This document shows positions 24,111-33,004 of a stretch of DNA of 64,000 nucleotides, one piece after another (within the stretch, counting starts at the first letter, position 1; each line of letters opens with the position of its first letter). The notes under the pieces were generated by a model. It saw nothing but the letters and a program-made list of their open reading frames with translations, was not told the DNA's origin and searched no databases. The DNA is from Ferrimonas marina (GTDB lineage: Bacteria; Pseudomonadota; Gammaproteobacteria; Enterobacterales; Shewanellaceae), in the NCBI RefSeq assembly GCF_900129905.1, contig NZ_FQXG01000003.1, forward strand, positions 425,771 through 489,770, read 5' to 3'. The position numbers and the translations under genes are program-made.

Positions 24111-24143
24111 AACAAAAGCTCACCGGCGGAATGTCCGGTGAGC
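24111..24143 (-). terminator. Rho-independent terminator (minus strand)
   Basis: GCTCACCGG/CCGGTGAGC stem with an 8-base loop; on the minus strand it is followed by TTTTGTTG. Ends the gene at 24168. Confidence 0.8.
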
Positions 24144-24167
24144 GTGGGTGGATCAGAATGCCAGGGT

Positions 24168-24404
24168 CTAGGCGAACCCGAATGCCCTGGCAACAATGCC
24201 GGCACCAAAGTATCCAGTAACGGCGATGATGCCCAGGATCACTTGGTTGGTGCAGCCGTGTAATTTGAGGTAGCGAGACGCTGCAGCGCGATCTTCCTGA
24301 GTCGCGCTGGGGGTGGCTACTAGCCCACGGCTACTAGGGCCGTTGGGGCGCACGAGGATCCGTTGATCGTTGACTGCCTCGTGTACTTGTTCGATGAATC
24401 GCAT
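24168..24404 (-). CDS. Small tail-anchored-like membrane protein
   Basis: 78-aa protein with a polar N-terminus and a C-terminal hydrophobic helix (about 53-75, QVILGIIAVTGYFGAGIVARAF). AGGAG lies about 11 bases upstream of the ATG. Likely inserted in the inner membrane by its C-terminus. Imperfect operator at 24448-24463. Function unknown. Confidence 0.7.
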   Translation of the reverse strand: MRFIEQVHEAVNDQRILVRPNGPSSRGLVATPSATQEDRAAASRYLKLHGCTNQVILGIIAVTGYFGAGIVARAFGFA

Positions 24405-24447
24405 ATTGATGATCGCTCCTGATCATTTAACACTCAACATCCTCACG

Positions 24448-24463
24448 ATATACGAAAATCTAT
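24448..24463. promoter_or_regulatory. Degenerate operator, ATATAC-GAAA-ATCTAT
   Basis: The left half is perfect and the right half has two changes. It lies 44 bases upstream of the start codon at 24404. Confidence 0.4.
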
Positions 24464-24522
24464 TTGCAATCAACTGCGATCATAAATTCTTAATGCTTGG
24501 ATCCTGACTCCGGCCGGGCCCC

Positions 24523-25383
24523 CTAGCCTTGCGCTAGATGCATCATTGCCTGCATGGCTGTGTTTCGCTGTTCTTCCATCGACTGCATAGTGCTGGGGTG
24601 TTTGTTTCGAGCCAAAAAGTAGGTCGGATCGGTGTGGATGCACGCCTTGTCAAAGGCCAGGGTGCCCTGACTGGGCTTTAAGATGTGGGGCATCAGCGCC
24701 TCAATGAGTGGGGCGTCGGGTATGTCTTCCGGCAGGGTGCCGGATGCCAGTAGGTGCCTGGCTTCCTGGACCTTTCGAAAAATGACTGGTGGCAGGGAGG
24801 AGTTGTTGCCGTACATCATCTGCTCTTCATTGACCCAGGCGGGTAGGGTAAGTGCTGCAGGCAGATCTTTGCCGTGAACGTCCGCCAGCATGCCGTTGCT
24901 GTCCCGGAACGCTTTGTGCCGCATGTTGAAGCTTGTGACCTGGTTGCTGTCGTCGTGGGCGTCGCTGGAGCTCCAGTAAAGATGGTGAGAGCAACCGTCC
25001 ATGGGGAGCATCCCCGCCGCATCCTTTAGGTAGAAGGCCAGTAGATAGCGCTGCCGGCCCTCTCCGCTAAAACTCTGCCCCTCCCGGATAGCTACGAGTC
25101 CGCTGCGCCCAGTTGGGGTCGGGTCCTGCGGTGCTGGCCACTCTAGGGCATGCATGAGCACCCGGAGGTCCAGCAGTTCCAGCTCTGGGACTTCATCGAG
25201 CTTCTCTGGTTTGGGCACTGCGTTGGTATCGATCTGGATAAGGAGCCTGCCCTCACCGTCCGGTACCGCCCGAATGGGGTGGAACACCACGGTATCACTT
25301 CCAGGGAACCGGTGGTTGGTCATCAGGGTGCCGGTGCCTGCCAAATGGTCACCGTCGGCGCAGAGTAGAGTTTGGAGCAGCAT
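24523..25383 (-). CDS. Unrecognised 286-aa protein
   Basis: Soluble protein of unknown function with a beta-rich N-terminal half (TVVFHPIRAVPDGEGRLLIQIDT) and a helical C-terminus. HHLYWSSSDAHDDSNQ near the middle is histidine- and aspartate-rich but matches no motif I know. GAGG lies eight bases ahead of the ATG. Only a half-site (AGTATATTCC, about 25412) of the regulon palindrome is present upstream. Confidence 0.78.
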   Translation of the reverse strand: MLLQTLLCADGDHLAGTGTLMTNHRFPGSDTVVFHPIRAVPDGEGRLLIQIDTNAVPKPEKLDEVPELELLDLRVLMHALEWPAPQDPTPTGRSGLVAIREGQSFSGEGRQRYLLAFYLKDAAGMLPMDGCSHHLYWSSSDAHDDSNQVTSFNMRHKAFRDSNGMLADVHGKDLPAALTLPAWVNEEQMMYGNNSSLPPVIFRKVQEARHLLASGTLPEDIPDAPLIEALMPHILKPSQGTLAFDKACIHTDPTYFLARNKHPSTMQSMEEQRNTAMQAMMHLAQG

Positions 25384-25498
25384 GTCTGAGGCCTCTAAAA
25401 GGTTTTCAGTCAGTATATTCCTGACACTCCGAACTCAAAAGGCCATTATTAATGCGCAATGGTTGGTGGAGTGGTGGTGGTAAAATGGAGGAAAGCCG

Positions 25499-26659
25499 AT
25501 GAACTTTGGAAGAGTGATGTACAAACTCATTGTGGATTCCCCGTATGAGCCGGACGGGCTGACTGAGCAAACCTTTGCCTCTGTCCAGGAAATGGCAGAC
25601 GCTTGGAGGGGCTCGTTAATAACAGGCTACTGTGATGGAACACAACTGCGCCCTGCGGACGATGAGTCAAGGAAGGCCATGCGCGCTGCTGCGGATTTGA
25701 TTGAGTACAGTTGCTACTACGATGAGGAGCGTTGCGGGGCCGTTGGTTTATCGAAGGAACAGTTCGTATCGCTTTATGGTGATAGGGCCAGAGACCACCG
25801 ACCGGACAGTGAAAGCGATCCTCGGTTTGTGGACTTGGGTGATAGTGTGGGTCTATTGGTGAAGACCCATATTCCCAGAGAGCTGTATGAGGGTTCCATT
25901 GAGTGGCAGACGTACCATGTTGCTGGTGGTAATGTTGATTGGACGCCAATTGCCGTGAACAAAGGCCTGTATCCCTTGCTGTACCCTGGCTACAAAGAGA
26001 ATGACCCGTCCTGCAAGCGAGAGATGGCCCGTACTGGCGTGACTATGGTGGGCAGCATTTGCCATGGTGCCCAAAATCATGAATACGCTTTGGTGTGGGT
26101 TCGTAAGGACGTGGCTCAGGCTGTGGATCTCCAGAACCTATCTGACCTTGAGCGTCTGACTCCTCGCCCGGCTATCCGTACATCAGTAGATGAAAAGGAT
26201 TATGGTTTAGAGCCCGAGCGATCTGTCATTTACTGGGTAACGCCAGTGGGTGAGTTCGCAGGCCCGGGGGAATTCAATACAGAGGCTTTCGCAGATGATC
26301 TGGAAGTCGGGGTGACGGGGTTCTGTAACTCTAAGGAAATGCCGCATAGTGGCTCGGTGTCGCGTCAGAGTCTGCCTTCAGCTCTGCATATGAAGGATGG
26401 TGCCGGTAATGAGGTTGGCTTCTATCGTGTTGACCGTGAGGTGCTGAATGCATTGGGTGCACTTGGTAACAGGGCCTACATCAGTGGTGAGGATGGAGGT
26501 GTGAAAGAGGTTAACCGCGGAGACTGGTTCCAAGTAGAAAAGGCACGCTATGGCGGCTATTTTCACGCTTCTATCGTTCCTTGTGATGCGCCAGACCCAG
26601 CACTCTACAGAAAGCTAACCAAAGAAGAGGAACTCGGTGCCGACGGGATCCCCTTCTAA
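25499..26659 (+). CDS. Unrecognised 386-aa protein
   Basis: Soluble protein with a strong ribosome site (GGAGG eight bases before the ATG). Mixed alpha/beta composition, no signal peptide, no recognised motif. The segment DRARDHRPDSESDPRFVDL and the C-terminal WFQVEKARYGGYFHASIV are the most distinctive. It stands alone, divergent from the gene at 25383, and has its own terminator. Confidence 0.78.
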   Translation: MNFGRVMYKLIVDSPYEPDGLTEQTFASVQEMADAWRGSLITGYCDGTQLRPADDESRKAMRAAADLIEYSCYYDEERCGAVGLSKEQFVSLYGDRARDHRPDSESDPRFVDLGDSVGLLVKTHIPRELYEGSIEWQTYHVAGGNVDWTPIAVNKGLYPLLYPGYKENDPSCKREMARTGVTMVGSICHGAQNHEYALVWVRKDVAQAVDLQNLSDLERLTPRPAIRTSVDEKDYGLEPERSVIYWVTPVGEFAGPGEFNTEAFADDLEVGVTGFCNSKEMPHSGSVSRQSLPSALHMKDGAGNEVGFYRVDREVLNALGALGNRAYISGEDGGVKEVNRGDWFQVEKARYGGYFHASIVPCDAPDPALYRKLTKEEELGADGIPF

Positions 26660-26674
26660 AAGAGAGTTCCTGGT

Positions 26675-26709
26675 CTACAGCGTTTGTCTCAGGCGCTGTA
26701 GGCCTTTTT
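26675..26709 (+). terminator. Rho-independent terminator
   Basis: CTACAGCG/CGCTGTAG stem followed by GCCTTTTTC. It ends the gene at 26659 and overlaps the last codons of the converging gene. Confidence 0.8.
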
Positions 26710-27199
26710 CTTTGTGCAGTCGTATGGCTTGGTCATCGAACAGGTAGTGAAGCCTGGTGCACATCACCTGGCATTCCACCAGGGCGTTAATCACCATGGA
26801 AAGAGTCCCGCTTTGCTGGTTCTGGTACCGGTTCAACGCGTAGATCAGCCCGCCAGCATCGCCCATGGTCTTGATGATCTGTCTTTCTGCGCCCCAAAGG
26901 TGGATAGCTGCCAGGTGAACCCCTTCGACCTCTGCCATCTGGCCTAGTTTGCTATTGAGCGCTGCCATGCGTCGCTCAAGTTGCTTCTGCACTGCCTCCG
27001 GGCCTGCTAGTGCTTTGAGCTGTTCCATAGCGAGTTCGGCCTCAGCGATGGCGGCTGATGGGTCAGCAGCGGGTTTAGCGTGGTCGAGGTGTTGGTAAAG
27101 AATGGGAATGAGTGCTCCCAAGGTGCCCATAGCGGAGTGGATAACCTGGTTGCTGCCCAGTTTAGACACCAGGGCCTGGTGCAGTTCACTTAAATCCAT
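26675..27199 (-). CDS. Unrecognised helical protein
   Basis: 174-aa protein, almost entirely helical with a likely coiled coil (AEAELAMEQLKAL, then QLERRMAALNSKL). YALNRYQNQQ near residue 125 resembles LYALNRYRDEM in the DUF6884-type protein encoded just upstream, hinting at a shared C-terminal module. No membrane segment. It lies 23 bases downstream of that gene, so they probably form one operon. Confidence 0.75.
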   Translation of the reverse strand: MDLSELHQALVSKLGSNQVIHSAMGTLGALIPILYQHLDHAKPAADPSAAIAEAELAMEQLKALAGPEAVQKQLERRMAALNSKLGQMAEVEGVHLAAIHLWGAERQIIKTMGDAGGLIYALNRYQNQQSGTLSMVINALVECQVMCTRLHYLFDDQAIRLHKEKGLQRLRQTL

Positions 27200-27222
27200 G
27201 GTTCAGCCGGTACTGTTTCTGT

Positions 27223-28080
27223 CTACGATAACACTGCGGCTGCTTGGTTGGCTGAAGAGAACGGTGCGTCATCACATGCCGCCACCATCTCATCGCGATA
27301 CCGGTTCAGGGCATAAAGGACTCTAAGGTTGGAAATAACCACGTTCTTCTTCCCGCGCAGGAGGTAGAACAGCTTTTGCAGGTTCGGGTCCACAGCATTT
27401 ACGCGATGCCATTCGTAGTCGGTGATGGCCTGGGCCAGGGACTTTTCGAAACGGACAATGCCGTCGGTAGCCTCTTTGGCGGCCTCGGCGGGGTGGCGCC
27501 GGACTCTGCCCTGGGTTACCAGTGGCGGGGCGGGTAGGCGGCAACTGCGAAAGGTCGGGGACTGGTACATGGTCTCCGTGACGTCGTGCTGCAGAGTGGC
27601 GGCAGGTTGAAAGCTCTTCCGCACCATCTCGATACTGGTATGGACGGCAGCCTGGAATTCGAGGCTTTGGCAATGCCAGTCGGTCATTTGCATCATTTCG
27701 CCGAGCTGCAAGCCCGCCAGCGGGGTTTTCACGTCATAGCCGTGGTTGCGAAGCAGGGGCGCCAGGTGTTGGTAGTAGCGGCGCCCAGTATAGAAATGGA
27801 CCTCAGTTCGACGTGGGTGGTGATCCACGAACTGTTTCAGGCACAGATGTGCCCAGGCCTCTTGTTCTGCCGGAGTGAGATCTGCCATGGTGGTGTCATA
27901 AGGGGCAGTTTCCTGGTCAGGCAACAGGATCCCGTGTTTGGCGCTGGCGATACGCAAAGCCCATAACTTGGTTCTGGCCAGGCGCCGGGTCTTCTTAAAC
28001 AATGCCCCTTGGTAGAGCTCGCATGCCGGAGACGGCATGTCGAGCTTGGACTTTGAGCACCCAGCGATAATAATCGTCAT
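27223..28080 (-). CDS. DUF6884-type protein
   Basis: 285-aa protein. The N-terminus IIIAGCSKSKLD, then YQGALFKKTRRLA, SAKHGILLPDQETAPYDTTM and a following helix match the DUF6884 pattern found in phage and plasmid proteins (possibly nucleotide- or base-related; not established). The C-terminal ~100 residues are helical and include a YALNRYRDEM segment. The start ATG (28078-28080) overlaps the stop of the upstream gene (TGATG), so the two are translationally coupled. The earlier start at 28113 is not needed. Confidence 0.78.
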   Translation of the reverse strand: MTIIIAGCSKSKLDMPSPACELYQGALFKKTRRLARTKLWALRIASAKHGILLPDQETAPYDTTMADLTPAEQEAWAHLCLKQFVDHHPRRTEVHFYTGRRYYQHLAPLLRNHGYDVKTPLAGLQLGEMMQMTDWHCQSLEFQAAVHTSIEMVRKSFQPAATLQHDVTETMYQSPTFRSCRLPAPPLVTQGRVRRHPAEAAKEATDGIVRFEKSLAQAITDYEWHRVNAVDPNLQKLFYLLRGKKNVVISNLRVLYALNRYRDEMVAACDDAPFSSANQAAAVLS

Positions 28081-28430
28081 CAGGAGCTTTGAACCTTCAG
28101 TGCTTGCGACCAATATTCAGTAGTGAGCAGTCCCTCGATGAGTGGCAATTGGATGTCGTACTTTTGGGCGACATCCCGAAGGAAGCCCGGGACAAACTCA
28201 ACGTGCGAAACGCGTACCTCTGAGTCAGGGCACTCTTTAAGCCGATAATTCACCAGGTTTCGGGTTGCACGGAGATCTGCAGTCTGGCCACGGTAGGTTT
28301 CCAGCCATTGGCGCTGGGTTTCATGACAGCGCCATCGGTCCTGCAGAAACAGGTTTAGGGACGCGTAAAGTTCCGCACCATCTTGCTTGTTGCGGTACAT
28401 GGTAGTGATGAACTGCAGATAACTGGTCAT
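28080..28430 (-). CDS. Unrecognised protein, first gene of an operon
   Basis: 116-aa helical protein with AAGGA seven bases before the ATG. No known domain. First gene of a three-gene minus-strand set (28430, 28080, 27199). A regulon palindrome (28465-28480) lies 35 bases upstream and probably controls all three. Confidence 0.78.
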   Translation of the reverse strand: MTSYLQFITTMYRNKQDGAELYASLNLFLQDRWRCHETQRQWLETYRGQTADLRATRNLVNYRLKECPDSEVRVSHVEFVPGFLRDVAQKYDIQLPLIEGLLTTEYWSQALKVQSS

Positions 28431-28464
28431 GGGATGTCCTTATCGAGTGACTAAGTTCATTTTA

Positions 28465-28480
28465 CTATACAAAAGTATAT
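28465..28480. promoter_or_regulatory. Palindromic operator, CTATAC-AAAA-GTATAT
   Basis: Differs from the perfect copies only in the first base. Located between the operon starting at 28430 and the divergent gene at 28502. Confidence 0.65.
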
Positions 28481-28501
28481 TTTCAAGTCTTTGTTGGGGC
28501 A

Positions 28502-29356
28502 ATGTGGTTTATGGGTATACATGGGCTGGTAGCCCGGGCTCGCCGGGCAGTTAAGCGGTTAAGAAAAGGCCGTACCTTGGATGTGGCGCCGACGCTAAAA
28601 GGGGCTTCGGGTCCTATGCTGGTGCACTCCAAAATCGACAGGGACTCTCAGGACGTGCTGTTGAGCGTGTTCGGACCGGTGCTCGCAAACAGCCCTGGGG
28701 TGTGGTTTGCCGATGAGGAGACCATCGAGCCGCTGAAAAAACGCCTTGGTGAATACTGTGGCGACCCATCTCGGCTTCGGTTGGTGAAGCTCAAGGGGAT
28801 GGGTGATTACAAGGGCGTGGTGAATTCCATGGGCATGGCTGGTGGCCTGCTGTCACACCTAAGGCTGGGTGATGTGGTCTTGATTGAGGTGTCTCAAACC
28901 GCCGTGGAGCGGGGGTTGGTGGATAAGTTGCTGCACCTCATGGCCACCTGCTTCTTGGATGATCGTGAGCTGTTTGTTGCGCAGGGGCCAAGCCCAGTGG
29001 TGAAAGCGCCGGTGATCCTTGGCTACACCGGCAGTGCGCTCGCAAAGGAAATCCACACCAAGGCCAAGCTCATAGCCGCAGCCGGCGGGATTTTGGTTGC
29101 GGCTAGTGATGCCTCGGCTAAGGTCCCCCGCCTGTTTCAGCGCTCAGGCATCGCCAGAGAGCATTGCCGGCAGTTCAGCCTTAACCTGGTACTGACCAGC
29201 GAGTATTGCGGGATGAAGCCGGGGGGCGGTATCGATCCGGATCGCCACTCACCGAAGCTGGTTGGGGCGATGCTACTGCAGGGCCAGGAACGGCCAGAGC
29301 GTTATGCCGTTGTATTCGGTGCCAAGGGCGAAGATTTCATTTCAAAGGCGGGGTAG
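28502..29356 (+). CDS. Unrecognised 284-aa protein
   Basis: Alpha/beta protein with a basic N-terminal stretch (ARARRAVKRLRKGR). Strands such as GDVVLIEVS and ELFVAQGP alternate with helices, and CGMKPGGGIDPDRHSPK near the C-terminus is glycine-rich. I see no assigned family. The start is uncertain: ATG at 28502 or 28511 (MGIHGL). It heads a plus-strand cluster running to 30718. Confidence 0.72.
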   Translation: MWFMGIHGLVARARRAVKRLRKGRTLDVAPTLKGASGPMLVHSKIDRDSQDVLLSVFGPVLANSPGVWFADEETIEPLKKRLGEYCGDPSRLRLVKLKGMGDYKGVVNSMGMAGGLLSHLRLGDVVLIEVSQTAVERGLVDKLLHLMATCFLDDRELFVAQGPSPVVKAPVILGYTGSALAKEIHTKAKLIAAAGGILVAASDASAKVPRLFQRSGIAREHCRQFSLNLVLTSEYCGMKPGGGIDPDRHSPKLVGAMLLQGQERPERYAVVFGAKGEDFISKAG

Positions 29357-29362
29357 GTTGCA

Positions 29363-29611
29363 ATGCGGATTGATGATCAGGATGTTCTGGAGCTGGCTCA
29401 GGCCTGCCATTTGGTGGCCCCGGAGAGTGACGGTGGCTCCGGCGCCGGCTTTTCAAGGGTTAATGCGTTCGGCCAGGCCTGTGGCGGAGTAGCGGTCCAG
29501 CTTTTTGCGGCCGGTTTGTTGGATGCTCTCGACCAAGATGGCAATCCGCTGCTCGACACTGAGCAGAAGCGGTTGGTCGCTGACGTAGCGGAGCAGTGGG
29601 GGCAACGTTGA
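29363..29611 (+). CDS. Unrecognised small acidic protein
   Basis: 82-aa soluble protein starting six bases after the preceding gene, with TAGG upstream. Helical, no motif. Its TGA lies six bases before the preferred start of the lipoprotein gene; a TTG at 29608 would overlap it. Confidence 0.72.
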   Translation: MRIDDQDVLELAQACHLVAPESDGGSGAGFSRVNAFGQACGGVAVQLFAAGLLDALDQDGNPLLDTEQKRLVADVAEQWGQR

Positions 29612-29616
29612 AAGGC

Positions 29617-29919
29617 ATGAGTTCTCGCTGTATTGCTGGACTGTGGACGGTCGTATTGGTGACCGGGTTGGCTGGCTGTGTGCTGGCCAACCGGATCTAC
29701 TATCCAGACGTTGATAAGCCACACCCTGACCGCTGCGAAGTGATCGTGGCGGAGTGCTGTGGCGCAGCACAGTATGAGGCACTGCACAGTGGTGCGGGTT
29801 TCACGGAAGCACAGCACCAATGCATGGTGGAGAGTTGGCGCAGGCTTGGCCTGGGCCAGTTTGAGGACTCTGGTTGCCACCTGCGCATGATGGAAAAGGC
29901 CGGAGGTGCAGATGAGTAA
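29617..29919 (+). CDS. Small cysteine-rich lipoprotein
   Basis: 100-aa protein with a lipoprotein signal: LWTVVLVTGLAGC, lipobox L-A-G-C at about residues 18-21. Five further cysteines (including ECC) occur in the mature part. Start is ATG 29617 or TTG 29608. Its end overlaps the next gene start, so the two are coupled. Probably an envelope protein; the pattern of lipoprotein next to a single-pass membrane protein recalls holin/spanin-like pairs, but nothing proves that. Confidence 0.68.
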   Translation: MSSRCIAGLWTVVLVTGLAGCVLANRIYYPDVDKPHPDRCEVIVAECCGAAQYEALHSGAGFTEAQHQCMVESWRRLGLGQFEDSGCHLRMMEKAGGADE

Positions 29920-30409
29920 CGAACCGGGTGTCGTCGGCAAATTGTGGGCTAAGACCTGGGTTCAAGTGGTAATCGTCTATGGTCTGTTGTTCGCTGTTGG
30001 GTATGCCTACAGTGAGTTGCGCGATGAGCGGCTTAACAGCCGATTTAACGAGTACAAGGTCGCCGTGCAGGGCTTAGCCGAGTATGAAGTGAGCCTGGCC
30101 CTTGAAGGCATTGAGGGGGCTTTTGAGTGGGAGGCGCTGCATGCGCAGGCATGGCTTGAAGAGTGTCTCTGGGGAAGCTTCCGTCGTCAGATCGAGTCAG
30201 AGCCTGACGCGTTAATGTCCATCATCCGCGACCGGGAGCAGACGGAGCATGATTTGCTTGCTCCTCATGTCGCAGGGTTTCTTGGCCGGTGTGTGGATGA
30301 TTACGTGCAAGAACCGACGGTCTCGTTGCCAGAATCTGAACGGCGCTACCGGTTGATGAGCAGCCACACCTTCCCGGACGGGGTAGTGCTGAAATTCCTT
30401 ACCAAATGA
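29912..30409 (+). CDS. Single-pass membrane protein
   Basis: 165-aa protein with one N-terminal transmembrane helix (about 16-35, VQVVIVYGLLFAVGYAY) and a helical, acidic domain outside or inside the membrane. The ATG at 29912 has GGAGG ahead and overlaps the stop of the lipoprotein gene by eight bases. No recognised domain. Two cysteines in the C-terminal half. Confidence 0.75.
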   Translation: MSNEPGVVGKLWAKTWVQVVIVYGLLFAVGYAYSELRDERLNSRFNEYKVAVQGLAEYEVSLALEGIEGAFEWEALHAQAWLEECLWGSFRRQIESEPDALMSIIRDREQTEHDLLAPHVAGFLGRCVDDYVQEPTVSLPESERRYRLMSSHTFPDGVVLKFLTK

Positions 30410-30457
30410 CATTGGCCTCTGATAGCCTGTCTTGAGTTGAGCCTGGAGTAAAACACA

Positions 30458-30718
30458 ATGCGCTTACTGTGCTTGGACCGAGAGACTGGGGTACATGGGG
30501 GAGCTTTCGCCTCAGAGATGGAAGCAGGGGCCATGGCCGAGTTTCTCGTTGGCCTATGGCCTGGCTCTGCCTTTGAGGTGGTTGAGATCAGCACCAGTGA
30601 TCATAGCTACCTCCTGTACACCGATGACATTGCACAAGACCGGCTTAAGGCGGCGTACGGGGTGTCAGATCCCGCAGCCGCGGCCGAGGGCATCCCTGTA
30701 TCAGAGCAGGGGGAATAG
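30458..30718 (+). CDS. Unrecognised small protein
   Basis: 86-aa soluble protein with GGAG nine bases before the ATG. Short strands (FEVVEISTSDHSYLLYT) suggest a small alpha/beta fold. No family recognised. Last gene of the cluster beginning at 28502; it converges with the gene at 30721. Confidence 0.72.
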   Translation: MRLLCLDRETGVHGGAFASEMEAGAMAEFLVGLWPGSAFEVVEISTSDHSYLLYTDDIAQDRLKAAYGVSDPAAAAEGIPVSEQGE

Positions 30719-30720
30719 CC

Positions 30721-31335
30721 CTAGGCGGTTTGCTTCATAAGCTCGGGTGCAATGTTGGTGGTTCGCCAGGTTCGACCATCATATTCTGCCAGGTAGGCAA
30801 ACAAGTGAGACCCATAGTTGCCTGGCTGGCGCCACTCGATGCTGCACGGCCCCGCCGCCAGCAACACCGGAAATCTTAGACAGCCATTCCCATTGATTAC
30901 CCCCGCTGGGACCCTGGGTCTTAGATCCTTCTCCGGGCCAAAGCGTCGATAGCGAGTGCGTGGCCGGCAGACCGCCGGTGGCTTGCGCCAGTATCCCTCG
31001 TCTATCAGGCGGATGTCGCCGTTGAGGGTCATCTGGCCTGGTATGTCCGACAATGACTGCACAATCAGTAATACCCGGCCATCCTCATGACCCCCTGGAT
31101 CCAGTCTGTATGTCGACCGAAGGCCATAGTCAGGCTGCCGGTAGAGCAGGCATTCCTGATCACCAACCGGTTCGGTGAGGTTGATATGCAGGGTGACATG
31201 GCGGCAATTATGCCGATCGAGTTTCTGACCGATCGGGGGCACGGGCCCTATTCGTATCGGTTCAAACCCGCCAGTGCGTCCGGGGATCACCAAAACGTCA
31301 GTGGGTCCGGTAGGGCCAAGACACTTTACCTTCAT
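30721..31335 (-). CDS. Unrecognised beta-rich protein
   Basis: 204-aa protein rich in proline, glycine and arginine with a beta-strand character (VTLHINLTEPVG, GRVLLIVQSLS). No signal peptide and no recognised family. Operator-like palindrome 36 bases upstream (31371-31386), so it is a candidate regulon member. The region 31387-31582, between this and the outer-membrane gene, contains no other feature I can name. Confidence 0.75.
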   Translation of the reverse strand: MKVKCLGPTGPTDVLVIPGRTGGFEPIRIGPVPPIGQKLDRHNCRHVTLHINLTEPVGDQECLLYRQPDYGLRSTYRLDPGGHEDGRVLLIVQSLSDIPGQMTLNGDIRLIDEGYWRKPPAVCRPRTRYRRFGPEKDLRPRVPAGVINGNGCLRFPVLLAAGPCSIEWRQPGNYGSHLFAYLAEYDGRTWRTTNIAPELMKQTA

Positions 31336-31370
31336 CGTTCAGATCCTCAGTGAGCAAACTCGCGATCATG

Positions 31371-31386
31371 ATATACCTGAATATAT
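31371..31386. promoter_or_regulatory. Operator variant, ATATAC-CTGA-ATATAT
   Basis: One mismatch from the palindrome, 36 bases upstream of the start codon at 31335. Confidence 0.5.
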
Positions 31387-31582
31387 TTACAGGTCAATCG
31401 ATGGGATCCTCTCGGCGGTGGGTGTCGGAGTGGATCAGGCTTTGTACCGTAATTGCTCGTGGCGATCTTAAGGTTTCGCTGAATGCGCTTTATAGTGAAC
31501 GTAATTAATCGCGGCCCAGTGGGAGATAGGGTCTGCGTTAGGTTTGCGAACGGTTGTCCGTGTTTTGGGAGAAGTGGGTGTT

Positions 31583-32230
31583 ATGAAGTATTGGATTGCG
31601 ATCCTGATCGTTTCTGTTCTAAGCATTGAGTCTGCTCGAGCAGACTTTGTGGGTGTAAAGGCGGGGGTAGACGTGTTTTTCCTGGATGCCTCGGGTGATA
31701 TGGGTTTTGAAAGTGAGGAATGGTCCGACAAGAGCCGCTTTGGCCTGTATGTCGCGGCAGAGCATCCGGTGCCGCTGTTGCCGAACCCGATGATCCGCTT
31801 CAACCAACTGAGCCTGGAGGAAGCCGGCGAGACCTACACCATGGACAATCTGGACCTCATCTTGTACTACGAGATCTTGGATAACGGTCTGGTAAGTCTC
31901 GACCTGGGTGTCAACTACAGGATCTATGATGGTGCGTTAACCAGGGACGCGGATCTGAGTGAGGGCCTGGCTATGGTGTACGGGGCCGGCCAAGTAGATC
32001 TGTGGGGGACGGGCCTGTTCGCTTTCGCGGATGTCAGTGTTGGTCTGGACAGCGACCAGTCCATTGGCGATCTGAACGTTGGTCTGGGTAAGGCCTGGTC
32101 CCTGGCCATAGGTAAGGTGGTTGGCCGGGTAGGCTACCGCCAGCACGATTTTGATGTGAGCGACTTTGGCCAGGTTACGGCTGATCTTCAGCAATCGGGC
32201 TTTTTCCTCGGGGCTGCGGTACACTTCTGA
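31583..32230 (+). CDS. Outer-membrane beta-barrel protein, TIGR04219-like
   Basis: 215-aa protein with an N-terminal signal peptide (about 1-19, cleavage near ARA-D) followed by alternating amphipathic strands and a C-terminal FFLGAAVHF ending in phenylalanine, the typical barrel-sorting end. The order KAGVDVFFLDASGD...EHPVPLLPNPMIRF is characteristic of the TIGR04219 family of small barrels seen in marine gammaproteobacteria. The ATG at 31583 follows GGAG; the frame is open from 31544. Function unknown; it indicates a Gram-negative host. Confidence 0.82.
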   Translation: MKYWIAILIVSVLSIESARADFVGVKAGVDVFFLDASGDMGFESEEWSDKSRFGLYVAAEHPVPLLPNPMIRFNQLSLEEAGETYTMDNLDLILYYEILDNGLVSLDLGVNYRIYDGALTRDADLSEGLAMVYGAGQVDLWGTGLFAFADVSVGLDSDQSIGDLNVGLGKAWSLAIGKVVGRVGYRQHDFDVSDFGQVTADLQQSGFFLGAAVHF

Positions 32231-32280
32231 TGCAGTAGCCATCCCCTTATTATGATGAGGGGATAAGTGTTTGACTCTCG

Positions 32281-32296
32281 ATATACAAAAGTATAT
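32281..32296. promoter_or_regulatory. Palindromic operator, ATATAC-AAAA-GTATAT
   Basis: Perfect copy 36 bases upstream of the ssb start codon. It suggests that ssb belongs to the regulon. Confidence 0.65.
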
Positions 32297-32332
32297 ATTG
32301 GGGGTGTTGAATTTGGATAAGGAGAGCCCCCT

Positions 32333-32908
32333 ATGGCTGGTGGAATCAACAAGGTTATCTTGGTTGGTAACCTGGGTCAGGACCCGGAAGTACGTTACAT
32401 GCCCAATGGCAACGCCGTTGCCAATATCACCATCGCTACCTCAGAGTCCTGGAAGGACCAGCAGGGTCAGCGCCAGGAACGCACTGAGTGGCACCGCGTT
32501 GTGTTGTTCCGTCGACTGGGTGAGATCGCCGGTGAGTACCTGAAGAAGGGCTCTAAGGTCTACATCGAGGGCAAACTGCAGACCCGTAAGTGGCAGGATC
32601 AGAACGGTCAGGACAAGTACACCACCGAGATCGTTGCCAACGAGATGCAGATGCTGGACTCCCGCGGTAGCGGCCAACAGCAAGGCGGTGGCCAACAGCA
32701 GGGTGGCGGTCAGCAGCAAAGCGGCGGTCAGAACCAGTCCGGTGGTAACTTCGGCGGTGGTCAGCAGCAGGGTGGTCAGCAGAACCGCGGTCAGCAGGGT
32801 GGCAATCAGCAGGGTGGCCAGCAAGCTGGGAATGCGACTCAGGGTCAGCAAAATCAGAACTTCACCCCCGATCTGGATGAGGGTTGGGACGATGATATCC
32901 CGTTCTGA
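32333..32908 (+). CDS. ssb: Single-stranded DNA-binding protein
   Basis: 191-aa SSB. Residues 1-110 form the OB fold ([48 protein letters not shown]); residues ~115-178 are a glycine- and glutamine-rich linker with repeated QQGG units; the acidic tip is DDDIPF, the docking peptide for DNA-metabolism partners. It binds single-stranded DNA as a tetramer during replication, repair and plasmid transfer. AAGGAG precedes the ATG. The adjacent operator and flanking terminator suggest its own regulated transcript. Likely an element-borne copy besides the chromosomal one. Confidence 0.97.
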   Translation: MAGGINKVILVGNLGQDPEVRYMPNGNAVANITIATSESWKDQQGQRQERTEWHRVVLFRRLGEIAGEYLKKGSKVYIEGKLQTRKWQDQNGQDKYTTEIVANEMQMLDSRGSGQQQGGGQQQGGGQQQSGGQNQSGGNFGGGQQQGGQQNRGQQGGNQQGGQQAGNATQGQQNQNFTPDLDEGWDDDIPF

Positions 32909-32958
32909 CGGTCTAAGTTGTTGATTTTTATAGGGTTTTTATAGAGTGACGTTGCAAT

Positions 32959-32992
32959 AAAAAGGTGGCCAAATCAACTTGGCCACCTTTTT
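32959..32992. terminator. Bidirectional terminator
   Basis: AAAAAGGTGGCCAA pairs perfectly with TTGGCCACCTTTTT, 50 bases after ssb and just before the end of the converging gene, so it can serve both strands. Confidence 0.9.
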
Positions 32993-33004
32993 GATGTTAT
33001 TGCT

